Of a stretch of DNA of 64,000 bases, positions 7,530 through 15,814 are shown piece by piece. Each line of letters starts with the position of its first letter. The stretch's first letter is position 1. Source of the stretch: M55B129 sp034189085 (GTDB taxonomy: Bacteria > Bacillota > Dethiobacteria > DTU022); the NCBI GenBank assembly GCA_034189085.1, contig JAXHVH010000003.1, positions 47,265 through 111,264 on the forward strand, given 5' to 3'. The translations under genes and the position numbers were made by a program. The notes under the pieces were generated by a model, which saw only the letters and a program-made list of their open reading frames with translations, searched no databases and had not been told where the DNA came from.

Positions 7530-9185
7530 ATGAAAGAAGAATTCAAAACATGCGATGTACTTGTAGTCGGCGGCGGAGTAGCAGGAATGATGGCTGCCAT
7601 AAGGGCTGCAGAAGGAGGAGCCAAAGTTATTGTTGCGGAAAAAGCGAACACTATTCGAAGTGGTTCTGCCATGATGGGAGTTGATCATTTCCGCAGTTAT
7701 ATACCAGAATACCACGGTGATTTTAGCGAATTTAAAAAAGCGTTGGGAAAGGGCCAGGATGCTGCTTCTTTTGCAACGAAAAGCACCGAGTATCTGAAAA
7801 CGGTATTTGAAAATTCGGCATTGCTGGTAAAAAAATGGGAAGAATGGGGTATCCCCATTAAATATCATGGGAAGTACCATTTTGCAGGGCACACGTTTCC
7901 GGGCGATGATCCCAAAATGGGCGGATGGCTTAAAATTTCTGGAATGAATATTAAGCCGGTTCTTACAGAGCAAAGCTTGAACCGTAGTGTGGAAATAGTA
8001 AATCGGGTGATGGTTTTTGACCTGCTGAAAAATAAAGATAATAAAGTGGTCGGGGCTATGGCTTTACACACGAGAGAAAATATAATGGTCATTTTTGAGG
8101 CTAATGCAGTTATTTTATCTACCGGTTGTGTAACAGGCCTGTATCCCAATCCTACTCGAGCAGGTTATTTCAACACCTGCTATCCTTTTTTACATTCCGG
8201 CGATGGAAGAATTATGGCTTATAGAGCGGGAGCTGAACTGGCAGATTTAGAATTGACCAGGCGTCACGCGGGGCCGAAATATTTAATCAAGGCCGGGCAA
8301 GCGTCATGGGTTGGGGTTTTAAGAGATCGCGAAGGCAACACGGTTGGACCCTTTCTGGATAAGCCTGATGCGCGTTATGGTGATATGACTGTCGAAGTTA
8401 ATAAGGAGATTTTTGAGGAATACAGGAACCAGGGTAAAGGTCCGATTTACATGGATATGAGTGGTATTACGGATAAAGATTATGAAGAGATGCTTCATTA
8501 CTTAAGCAATCAATCCGGCACTGCCTTTTTGGAACACTTTAAACAAACGGGTGTCAATCTCAGGAATGCCGCTGTTGAATTTACCACTTTTGAACACGCT
8601 GTATCCAACGGGATCCAGTTCAATCACAGGGGTGAAACTGGAGTTAATGGTCTCTATGCCGCAGGGGATGAAAGCCGTGGAGGCCTTGGTTTGGCGGCAA
8701 CCATTGGTTGGAAAACGGGAGAGCATGTAGCTGAATCTGTTAGATCAATCAGTTCACCAGGTATCAGTGGAGCGGAATCTCTAATTGATGATAGCATTAG
8801 ACTGGTTAAAGATATAAGAACCCGGGAAGTGGGTGCCTGCTGGCAAGAAGCCTATGCTGTTCTTCAACAAATTACCAATGATTATTGCGGTTCTGTGCGT
8901 TCACAATCAATTTTGGAGGCAGGATTGGATTTCCTTGAGAAAATGAAGATCCGGACCAGAGACACCCTAAAAGCAAATGATGCGCATGAGTTAATGTATT
9001 GTATGCAGGCTTTGAACTTAATGGATCTTGCTGAATTATTATTTGTTGCTGCGCTTGATAGAAAAGAGACGAGGGCGTTGCATAAACGGCCGGACTACCC
9101 ACTGACAAATCCACTGTTAACCGGCAAGAAACATATTATCAAACAAAAGAATGGCACACCGGTTACAGAGTGGCGTAATGTATAA
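7530..9185 (+). CDS. FAD-dependent oxidoreductase, AprA / fumarate reductase-like (copy 1)
   Basis: 551-residue flavoprotein of the succinate dehydrogenase/fumarate reductase/AprA superfamily. The FAD-binding dinucleotide motif VVGGGVAGMMAA is at the N-terminus, followed by EKANTIRSGSA, similar to the RSGA segment of adenylylsulfate reductase alpha subunits. The C-terminal FAD-contacting motif GLYAAGDESRGGLG is present. No signal peptide is seen, so it should be cytoplasmic. An AprB-like ferredoxin follows after 52 bases, as in aprAB-type pairs with reversed order. The substrate is unknown: adenylylsulfate or sulfite, a fumarate-like enoate, or an alpha-hydroxyacid are all possible. GGAAGGAGAG precedes the ATG. 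Confidence 0.8.
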   Translation: MKEEFKTCDVLVVGGGVAGMMAAIRAAEGGAKVIVAEKANTIRSGSAMMGVDHFRSYIPEYHGDFSEFKKALGKGQDAASFATKSTEYLKTVFENSALLVKKWEEWGIPIKYHGKYHFAGHTFPGDDPKMGGWLKISGMNIKPVLTEQSLNRSVEIVNRVMVFDLLKNKDNKVVGAMALHTRENIMVIFEANAVILSTGCVTGLYPNPTRAGYFNTCYPFLHSGDGRIMAYRAGAELADLELTRRHAGPKYLIKAGQASWVGVLRDREGNTVGPFLDKPDARYGDMTVEVNKEIFEEYRNQGKGPIYMDMSGITDKDYEEMLHYLSNQSGTAFLEHFKQTGVNLRNAAVEFTTFEHAVSNGIQFNHRGETGVNGLYAAGDESRGGLGLAATIGWKTGEHVAESVRSISSPGISGAESLIDDSIRLVKDIRTREVGACWQEAYAVLQQITNDYCGSVRSQSILEAGLDFLEKMKIRTRDTLKANDAHELMYCMQALNLMDLAELLFVAALDRKETRALHKRPDYPLTNPLLTGKKHIIKQKNGTPVTEWRNV

Positions 9186-9237
9186 AGAGAAAAATACTGA
9201 TAATCAGGGTGTTAAAGGTTAGGAGGAGATGTTTGTT

Positions 9238-9465
9238 ATGCCCCCGGTTATTAATACTAAATTATGTGATGGTTGTACAGGCAGGGAATACCAGATTTGT
9301 GTTGAGCACTGTCCATTTGATGTTTTTAAAAGTACGGAGATAGGGAAGCCGCCGTTAATTGCCAGGCCAAATGAATGCTGGTATGAGAATGCCTGTGTAA
9401 TGGATTGTCCAAAGAGGGCCATAAATTTACGGATCCCTTTACCAATGCATATCGTGGTGAAATAA
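9238..9465 (+). CDS. AprB-like ferredoxin with an altered second cluster (copy 1)
   Basis: 75-residue iron-sulfur protein. Cluster I is C-x2-C-x7-C-x3-CP (CDGCTGREYQICVEHCP), which resembles AprB rather than ordinary ferredoxins. Cluster II reads CWYENACVMDCP, where AprB-type proteins have CWxCxNC...CP, so one of the four expected cysteines is absent and the second cluster may be three-iron or altered. ATG at 9238 is chosen because AGGAGGAG lies 9 bases upstream; the ATG at 9229 is too close. It is the presumed electron-transfer partner of the preceding flavoprotein. Confidence 0.8.
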   Translation: MPPVINTKLCDGCTGREYQICVEHCPFDVFKSTEIGKPPLIARPNECWYENACVMDCPKRAINLRIPLPMHIVVK

Positions 9466-9707
9466 CGCTTCTCGAAAAATTAACGACCCGGTTATGGCTT
9501 CATTCTTTTTGGGCAAGAAGTTATATGAAAATCATTTTTCTTCACCGCCTGATAAGGAGCTGTAACTAGAGTCGCGACTTGGAAGGCTGATTATGCGCAT
9601 TATAACGAAGAGGGATTAGAAGGTAATCTATGTAAGGAGGTGTTCATCACCCCGCTACAAGCAAAATTGCTTTATTATGCATCAAAAAACTTGAGGAGGT
9701 ATTTATT

Positions 9708-10748
9708 ATGAAGAAACGATTTTTGCTAACATCCCTAATCCTTATTGTAGTTGCTGTGTTTGTGTTTACTTTAGGATGTGGGGGGACTGAAGAAAGTGTG
9801 GAAGAACCTGCAGAGGAATCTGCAGAAGAATCTGCAGAAGAATCTTCCGAAGAGGTTACAGAAGAAGCAGGGGTTGACTTCCCGGAATCAGGCAGGGAGA
9901 TACTCCAGTTGTGCCCGTTTGGTGCCGGCGGCGGTTTTGATACAACAGCACGCTATTTTGCGCAGCACCTTACAGAGGACCTGGGAGTTCCGGTAATCAC
10001 GGAGAATAGAACTGGATCCGGTGGAATTATCCCGTTGCTGGACATGCAGAAAACAGAACCGGATGGTTACACCCTGACATTTGTAGCCAGGGCTACTCAC
10101 CCGCCGCAGCAAGCACTTCATGGTGCAGATATTAGATTGGAAGATCTTACCTACATCGCTGGTGTCAAAGAAATTCCATATGTTTTATGTGTAAGTAAAG
10201 ATTCAGATATTGAGACGTTAGATGATTTAAAAAATAAAGATTCCGTTGTTTTAGGCACCTCCGGTTCAGGGCATATCAGTGAAATAAGTGCTCATCAACT
10301 GGCCGACACTTTTGGCTTTGAGCTAAAGAAAATACCTTATGATGGGTTAGCTGCAGTAGGTGCCGCCATATTGTCCGGTGAAGTTGATATGGCTTTCTTA
10401 AGCGGGACTATCATTGAATCGCATAAAGACAATTTAAGACTCCTGGCCATATTCACAGAGGAAAGATCAGATTACTTTGATGTCCCCACCATTGGAGAGC
10501 TGGGATATGATTTGTTTTTACCTGTTGAAACAATGGGTTATGTCGGACCTCCAGGCATGGATGATGAAGTAGTGGAAATCCTGAGAAGCGCCTTAGAAAA
10601 TGTCGTCAACAAAGAAGAAACACAGGAGTGGGCAGCAAGTTTAAAAGAAATAGTTAAGTATATCCCACCGGAGGAAGTGAAGGCGAGCAACCTGGAAGTT
10701 ATAGAAATTTGTACTGAATATAAAGACTTGTTAATGGGAAGCGAATAA
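9708..10748 (+). CDS. tctC: Tripartite tricarboxylate-type transporter, substrate-binding lipoprotein (TctC/Bug family)
   Basis: 346-residue extracytoplasmic binding protein. It has a lipoprotein signal (hydrophobic residues 5-22, lipobox TLGC, Cys24), then a glutamate-rich linker at about residues 27-52 built from EESAEESAEE-type repeats, then the Bug/TctC fold (LCPFGAGGGFDTTARYFA; VITENRTGSGGI). The family captures carboxylates for a TctAB permease; many paralogues bind other small organic acids, so the ligand is unknown. GAGGAGG precedes the ATG. A strong hairpin separates it from tctB, which may raise the binding protein's level over that of the permease. Confidence 0.92.
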   Translation: MKKRFLLTSLILIVVAVFVFTLGCGGTEESVEEPAEESAEESAEESSEEVTEEAGVDFPESGREILQLCPFGAGGGFDTTARYFAQHLTEDLGVPVITENRTGSGGIIPLLDMQKTEPDGYTLTFVARATHPPQQALHGADIRLEDLTYIAGVKEIPYVLCVSKDSDIETLDDLKNKDSVVLGTSGSGHISEISAHQLADTFGFELKKIPYDGLAAVGAAILSGEVDMAFLSGTIIESHKDNLRLLAIFTEERSDYFDVPTIGELGYDLFLPVETMGYVGPPGMDDEVVEILRSALENVVNKEETQEWAASLKEIVKYIPPEEVKASNLEVIEICTEYKDLLMGSE

Positions 10749-10778
10749 ACTAACCACAGGTTGCTGAACAAGTAAAAT

Positions 10779-10850
10779 AGAGGGAATAATGAATACAGCA
10801 TGAGACAGCCATTCAGCACATATAGAACAATCCATTGTTCCCTCTATTTC
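10779..10850 (+). terminator. Hairpin/attenuator between tctC and tctB
   Basis: A 13-bp stem (AGAGGGAATAATG against CATTGTTCCCTCT, one G-U pair) encloses a loop of about 41 bases and is followed by ATTTCTT. The long loop and weak T tail suggest partial termination or mRNA stabilisation. The remaining gap to tctB, about 260 bases, shows nothing else I can support. Confidence 0.5.
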
Positions 10851-11111
10851 TTAAATATTTTATTGAAATATCTATTGCCGGTTGGGATTTCTTACCTGTT
10901 TTGCTGATCTAAATAAAGAGAATTGATTATCGTGTAAACAGGGGGAAGGGTGAAAGATACATCCCCGGCGTTTAATTTTTGATATGAGCCTGGGCAGCGG
11001 GCGAATATTGTTTTACTGGATTGCTTGGCAGCTACATTATAACTGTCATGGGGAGAAAAGCTTTAAATTATTATTGTATTGCACATATCCTTTACCAAAG
11101 GAGAATGTAAT

Positions 11112-11576
11112 TTGACAAAGCAAAATATTCTGGGTGAATTAATTTTAAAATTAATATTGTTAATTTATGGTTTATATTATTTTATCGAGACAATAACCAT
11201 GGACATATCCTATAATGCCAGGATATATCCCTTTATCATCAGCCTGGCTTTTAATATTTTAATGATCATGTTAACCTCGGAGGTATTCAAAAAATATTTG
11301 GAACAAGCGAAAAACGACAGGCAATCCTTCAAAATTATTACTCCGGAAGCAATAAAACTATTCAGTACTTATGCAGCAGGAATCTTATTAATAGCTTTAA
11401 CATTACTGGTCAATTATTGGCTTGCCATTATTGTCGCGTTGCCTCTATTGGCATATGTCTTGGAAGACAAGAAGTTTTCGCTTATTTCCTATGTGTTTCT
11501 TCCCGTGGGGATGATCATAATAGTCTATATTATTTTTGTCAGGTTTTTAAGTGTAAGGTTGCCAGTTGGGTTCTAA
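11112..11576 (+). CDS. tctB: Tripartite tricarboxylate-type transporter, small membrane subunit (TctB)
   Basis: About 154 residues with four predicted membrane helices: two N-terminal, then two in the stretches AGILLIALTLLVNYWLAIIV and YVFLPVGMIIIVYIIF. This is the TctB topology. The protein supports the large TctA permease in sodium- or proton-coupled uptake. TTG at 11112 is chosen because AAAGGAG lies 7 bases upstream; the open frame also has a TTG at 11079 with no Shine-Dalgarno. TctB sequences diverge strongly, so the call depends mainly on topology and its position between tctC and tctA. Confidence 0.82.
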   Translation: MTKQNILGELILKLILLIYGLYYFIETITMDISYNARIYPFIISLAFNILMIMLTSEVFKKYLEQAKNDRQSFKIITPEAIKLFSTYAAGILLIALTLLVNYWLAIIVALPLLAYVLEDKKFSLISYVFLPVGMIIIVYIIFVRFLSVRLPVGF

Positions 11577-11643
11577 AGGATTTACCAGTATTTCTGGCAT
11601 GAGTATGATTATATAAAAAGCTAAAGATTGTCATACATTTAAT

Positions 11644-13137
11644 ATGAAAGGAAATTTATGCCATATGGAGTATATCGAAGTAGGGATTTTTCTCTGGGTT
11701 GTCGTTGGACTGTTAATCGGTATTTTGGTTGGGGTTTTGCCCGGTTTGGGCGCCGCCACCGCTTTATCCCTCCTTGTGCCCCTGACCTACAAAATGGATA
11801 CAAATATCGCTATCGCTTTTATTATGGGCGTTTTTGTAGGGGCAGTATATGGCAGTTCAATTACTTCTATTTTATTGAATATTCCGGGATCGGCAACATC
11901 TGTAGCCACGATGTTTGATGGGTATCCCTTAACGGTTAAAGGTTATTCTTTGACAGCACTTGGTGCATCGATTACCTCTTCTTCAATAGGTGGGATAGCC
12001 GGAGCTTTATTTCTGATGTTTGTTAGCCGCTACATTGCCAATTTTTTTATGCATAACATGGATTCACCGTCTTATTTTTGGATCATTATGATTGCCCTTT
12101 CCTGTCTTATTACAGCTATAGGGAAAGATCGTACCATTGGGTTTGCATCAGCTTTGTTCGGGCTGATGGTTGGCACGATCGGGATGGATATGATGTCCTT
12201 TAATTATCGATATAATTTTGGCAGTTTTTACATGGGTGATGGTATACCTATGGTTCCTTTAATATTGGGAATCTACGCATTATCCCATATCATGACATTA
12301 TCCCAAAGAGAAGTGGGCGAATCCATATCGAAAAGCGTGCAAATGCATGGCAGTTTATGGGAAGGGGCCAAGCAAACTCTTATTAATTGGGTCCTGGTCA
12401 TAAGATCCATTATTATTGGTGCAGTAATCGGTGTCTTCCCGGGGATAGGAGGGGCCACTGCTAATTTAGTTGCTTACTATAATGCTAAAAGCAAATATAA
12501 CCAGGATGATACATTTGGTAAAGGTGATATTCGGGGTGTAATTGCTGCTGAAGCATGCAATAATGCAACGGTGGCATCAACTTTAGTCCCAACATTTACA
12601 CTGGGAATTCCGGGTGGAATCCCAGCGGCGATTCTTTTAAGTATACTTATGATTCACGGGTTGACGCCCGGGCCTACTTTGTTTACTGAGAATGTAGATT
12701 TTGTTAATCAGACCTTTGTAACTGTTTTAATTGCCAATCTTATACTGTTCCCCATTGCTATTTTAACCCTCAGATTCTTTGCCAGAATCACGACGGTGAA
12801 AATAAGCATCTTGGTACCATTCCTATTGGTTTTTGTTGTTTATGGAGTTTATGGGCTGCAGCGGTCCCTTTATGATGTGATCATAGTATTTGTTTTTGGG
12901 TTGATCGGTTATTTATTTAATAAATACAATATACCAATTGTCCCATTTCTCATATCTTATCTGTTAGGCCCTATGTTTGAAGTAAGTTTGAGGAGATCAT
13001 TAAGAGCTGGCGATGATATTTTCATCCTGGTATCAAAGCCTTTTCACATTGTTCTGGCCATCATAGCCCTTTTGCTTATTGTTGGGCCGCCACTTTACAA
13101 TTTATTTGTTAAAAAACCGTTAATAAAGCAAGCTTGA
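11644..13137 (+). CDS. tctA: Tripartite tricarboxylate-type transporter, large permease subunit (TctA)
   Basis: Integral membrane permease of about 490-497 residues with roughly 11-12 helices. Both family signatures are present: GVLPGLGAATALSLLVP near the N-terminus and GVFPGIGGATANLVAY mid-protein, followed by TFTLGIPGGIPAAILL. It forms the translocation path for the substrate delivered by TctC. The start is uncertain: ATG at 11644 is used here, but ATG at 11665 has AAAGGA about 12 bases upstream and may be the real start. It completes a CBA-ordered transporter operon. Confidence 0.93.
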   Translation: MKGNLCHMEYIEVGIFLWVVVGLLIGILVGVLPGLGAATALSLLVPLTYKMDTNIAIAFIMGVFVGAVYGSSITSILLNIPGSATSVATMFDGYPLTVKGYSLTALGASITSSSIGGIAGALFLMFVSRYIANFFMHNMDSPSYFWIIMIALSCLITAIGKDRTIGFASALFGLMVGTIGMDMMSFNYRYNFGSFYMGDGIPMVPLILGIYALSHIMTLSQREVGESISKSVQMHGSLWEGAKQTLINWVLVIRSIIIGAVIGVFPGIGGATANLVAYYNAKSKYNQDDTFGKGDIRGVIAAEACNNATVASTLVPTFTLGIPGGIPAAILLSILMIHGLTPGPTLFTENVDFVNQTFVTVLIANLILFPIAILTLRFFARITTVKISILVPFLLVFVVYGVYGLQRSLYDVIIVFVFGLIGYLFNKYNIPIVPFLISYLLGPMFEVSLRRSLRAGDDIFILVSKPFHIVLAIIALLLIVGPPLYNLFVKKPLIKQA

Positions 13138-13196
13138 AATTGTGATAATGGATGGCCAGCCACAATACTAAACAGGACTGGGAGGTTAATATCATA

Positions 13197-13895
13197 TTGA
13201 GAAAAAATATTGAACTTGTCAATAAACTTGTCCAGTCGTGCCATATACTCTCAATGGAGGGGCACAATGATATTATTCTGGGCCATGTAAGCGCGCGTAT
13301 TCCCGAATCGGAAAGTGCGTTAATTAAATCAAGCGGGAAAGCCCTGTGGGAAGTTACACCAGATGATGTTATCGCTATTGACTTCGAGGGCACTATAATC
13401 GACGGAAATAAAAAGTGTCATAAAGAATACCCGATTCATACAGAAGTATACCGTCTCCGGGATGAAATCAATTGTGTTATTCATACTCATCCTTTTTATA
13501 GTACCATCATTTCTGCTGCTGGCATAAGCATTAAGCCGGTTAGTAACGAAGGAACCATTTTTTTAGACACGCCAATATTTACAGATACTACAGAGTTAAT
13601 CCAAACTTCTGAACAAGGTGTAGCAGTGGCAAAGAAGATGGGGAATAATTATGCGCTGCTGTTGCAAAATCATGGGATAGTTGTGGCGGGGAGAACTATA
13701 GAGGAGGCCACAATTTTTGCTGTAAGGTTAGAAAAGGCAGCCAGGGCACAGTATTTCATAGAAGCGCTTGGATCCTACAACTACACCAATGAAGATGAAT
13801 GCAAGAGAAAAATTGAGCAAACATATGATCACAAGCAGATCCAGAATTTTTGGGATTATTATTTAAGAAAATTAAATACCGGGAGATTCACTTAA
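13197..13895 (+). CDS. Class II aldolase/adducin-family protein
   Basis: About 232 residues. The zinc-binding HTH motif (VIHTHPFYS) and the later LLLQNHGIVV histidine match L-fuculose-1-phosphate aldolase, ribulose-5-phosphate 4-epimerase and related decarboxylases. NEG after the first motif and the GHVSAR block near the N-terminus are family features. TTG at 13197 follows GGGAGG at about 11 bases; the open frame extends to 13152. The reaction is not fixed by sequence: retro-aldol cleavage, epimerisation or decarboxylation of an alpha-hydroxy or keto compound. It follows the TctCBA transporter, so it probably acts on the imported substrate or a product of it. Confidence 0.82.
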   Translation: MRKNIELVNKLVQSCHILSMEGHNDIILGHVSARIPESESALIKSSGKALWEVTPDDVIAIDFEGTIIDGNKKCHKEYPIHTEVYRLRDEINCVIHTHPFYSTIISAAGISIKPVSNEGTIFLDTPIFTDTTELIQTSEQGVAVAKKMGNNYALLLQNHGIVVAGRTIEEATIFAVRLEKAARAQYFIEALGSYNYTNEDECKRKIEQTYDHKQIQNFWDYYLRKLNTGRFT

Positions 13896-14047
13896 GATGA
13901 GTGATTTCCGTTACTCGATGAATCCAATTGTTATTATGATAGGCATAAAATAAATGGCGCAGGGTAGACTTTGTCAAATCCAAAGAGGTCAGGATTGGTA
14001 ATATTCTAGAATTACGCATTAATATTTTAAATAAAGGATGGTATTTA

Positions 14048-14152
14048 ATGGATAAGCCAAGGTTTTCAATGGAAGAAGATTATTTTGCATGTTTACTATC
14101 AGCAATTATAGTTATTCTTTGCATGATTGGAATTTTCCCAAGTTTACCCTAA
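14048..14152 (+). CDS. 34-residue single-pass membrane peptide
   Basis: Short reading frame MDKPRFSMEEDYFACLLSAI followed by a hydrophobic run (IVILCMIGIF) and a short SLP tail. It has AAAGGA 9 bases before its ATG. The acidic N-terminus followed by one membrane helix suggests a small regulatory or assembly subunit. It lies 59 bases ahead of the YeiH-family exporter and could be its partner. I know of no named family; the evidence is the ribosome-binding site, the amphipathic layout and its position. Confidence 0.55.
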   Translation: MDKPRFSMEEDYFACLLSAIIVILCMIGIFPSLP

Positions 14153-14211
14153 ATTAAATATTTCTATATTGGCAGTTGCTAATTTATGGAGTTAGACAAG
14201 GAGATGCAGCT

Positions 14212-15258
14212 ATGGCGAAATTACCTCCACAGAAATACAATAGTTGGTCACAGTATTTTTTAAACATACTGCCGGGTTTCTTGCTGGCACTGGTGGGAGC
14301 TGTTTTCGTTTGGTCCCTGGTAAGCGTGACGCCGCCGAGCTGGCCGGTTAATTATGTCCTTTATTCTATAGTCCTGGGGATGGTTTTGAGGAACGTTGTA
14401 AAACTTCCTGTTATTTTTAAGGAAGGCCTGGGATTTTCAGCTAAGATTCTCTTATTCATGGGTGTTATATTTTTAGGTGGGACAATAGATATTTCAGTTA
14501 TTATTGCTACCGGTCCACATGCTATAATCCTTGCAATTATAGCGGTCACTTCAATGATTACACTTTCTTATGTGTTGGGCAGGTTTATTGGACTGCCGGA
14601 AGATTCTAAAGCACTGCTGGGCATTGGAATGGGCGTATGCGGAGTATCAGCAATTGTTGCGTTAACCCCGGTTATCAAGGCTAAAGAAAGATACATATTA
14701 ACTGCGATTGTTGCTTCTTTGTTAAACAGTGTCATCCTTCTTTTTACAATTCCTATCCTGGTTCACTGGATTTCTATGCCAGAGTTACTGGCTGGCTATT
14801 GGAGCGGGGCAATATCATCCAACACAGCGCAGGCAATTGCTACCGGCTTTGCTATTGGTGAAGAAGCAGGAACAATAGCAACGATCACCAAAACAGCTCG
14901 TAATGCTTTAATGGCATTTGCCATCCTTTATTTTGCCTATTCATACACACGAAAAGGATTACCCATTGGAGTGAAGCTGCGACCTTTATTGATCTGGGAA
15001 AAATTCCCTAAATTTATTTTTGGCTTGATAATTATGTCACTATTATCGACATTTGGTTTGTTCACAGCGGAAGTGATGGCACAGTTTAAAGATCTTTCGC
15101 GGTGGTTTTTTATGATCTGTTTTGTGGGAATGGGTTATGAAATTAGTTTTCGTGATTTTAAATTAAATGATTTTAAACCTGTTTTATTTGGTCTATTTTT
15201 ATCGCTGATTCTGGCAGTAGTTGCCTATCTTTATATTAATCTGTTTATTCATGTATAG
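14212..15258 (+). CDS. YeiH/TauZ-family putative sulfate or sulfonate exporter (UPF0324)
   Basis: 348-residue membrane protein of the PF03601 family with about ten helices. The family block GIGMGVCGVSAIVALTPVIKAK is intact, as is the SSNTAQAIATGFAIG region. PF03601 members linked to taurine or sulfolactate catabolism (TauZ, SuyZ) are proposed to export sulfite or sulfate; most others are uncharacterised. ATG at 14212 follows AAGGAG at 7 bases; a TTG at 14176 lacks such a site. Its presence among a carboxylate-type importer and AprAB-like redox proteins hints at sulfur oxyanion efflux, but that is an inference. Confidence 0.85.
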   Translation: MAKLPPQKYNSWSQYFLNILPGFLLALVGAVFVWSLVSVTPPSWPVNYVLYSIVLGMVLRNVVKLPVIFKEGLGFSAKILLFMGVIFLGGTIDISVIIATGPHAIILAIIAVTSMITLSYVLGRFIGLPEDSKALLGIGMGVCGVSAIVALTPVIKAKERYILTAIVASLLNSVILLFTIPILVHWISMPELLAGYWSGAISSNTAQAIATGFAIGEEAGTIATITKTARNALMAFAILYFAYSYTRKGLPIGVKLRPLLIWEKFPKFIFGLIIMSLLSTFGLFTAEVMAQFKDLSRWFFMICFVGMGYEISFRDFKLNDFKPVLFGLFLSLILAVVAYLYINLFIHV

Positions 15259-15398
15259 CAGCATCAAGGATTGAGGCTACGCTAACAAAATTCATGAAGT
15301 ATAGACGTAGATTATCTGATACTTACTCATTTTTACTGCCGGGCGGGTTTTTACAAACCGGGTAATGCCAGCAAACCATGCAATCAGTCGATTATTGA

Positions 15399-15440
15399 AT
15401 TGTGTTATAACTGGTATTACTTTTTGCAAAAAGGATTGTT
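15399..15440 (+). promoter_or_regulatory. Palindromic element, copy B, upstream of redox operon 2
   Basis: Matches 7199-7240 over 42 bases with six mismatches. It retains the perfect palindrome TTTTTGCAAAAA and the flanking TGTTATA and GTATTA. It lies about 110 bases before the second ferredoxin gene. Confidence 0.6.
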
Positions 15441-15551
15441 GTTTATTTTTTAGAAGTAAATATCAGTTTAAACGAAAGTCCCAAAATAGGCAAAGATACA
15501 AAATTGATAAATATAGTACTCAAATATATAAATCAGCAGGAGGTTTGTGCA

Positions 15552-15764
15552 ATGATTAAAGAGATTGATCATTCTGGATGTATCAAGTGCGGATTATGTG
15601 CCAAATTTTGCCCCGGCAATGTTATCTCAATGAATCCATCAGATGGATTGCCTTATATAGAGCACCCTGATGATTGCTGGAATTGTTTCAATTGTGAGCT
15701 TATCTGCCCGGTTAATGTCATTTATGTAGGGCCCTACAGGAAAGAAAAGCCTCTGGCATGGTAA
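15552..15764 (+). CDS. AprB-like two-cluster ferredoxin (copy 2)
   Basis: 70-residue ferredoxin. Cluster I is CIKCGLCAKFCP; cluster II is CWNCFNCELICP, the Trp-containing pattern typical of adenylylsulfate reductase beta subunits. All eight cysteines are present, unlike copy 1. ATG at 15552 is chosen because CAGGAGG lies about 8 bases upstream; the open frame runs back to 15504. The flavoprotein follows 50 bases later, giving the aprB-aprA gene order. It lacks the C-terminal extension of true AprB. Confidence 0.85.
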   Translation: MIKEIDHSGCIKCGLCAKFCPGNVISMNPSDGLPYIEHPDDCWNCFNCELICPVNVIYVGPYRKEKPLAW

Positions 15765-15814
15765 GCAAAAAACTATGGATAATAAATAATTACATAAAAC
15801 GGAGGAACCAATAA

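Noticed and set aside
9556..9711. 51-codon open stretch between ferredoxin copy 1 and tctC
   Set aside because: It has no start codon with a ribosome-binding site and overlaps the tctC start; at most an old gene fragment.
15405..15430. Possible sigma-54 promoter (TGG...TTTTTGCA) in palindromic copy B, given rpoN in the window
   Set aside because: GG and GC are 11 bases apart instead of 10, and copy A has AG at the -24 position, so the conserved feature is the palindrome and not a -24/-12 promoter.
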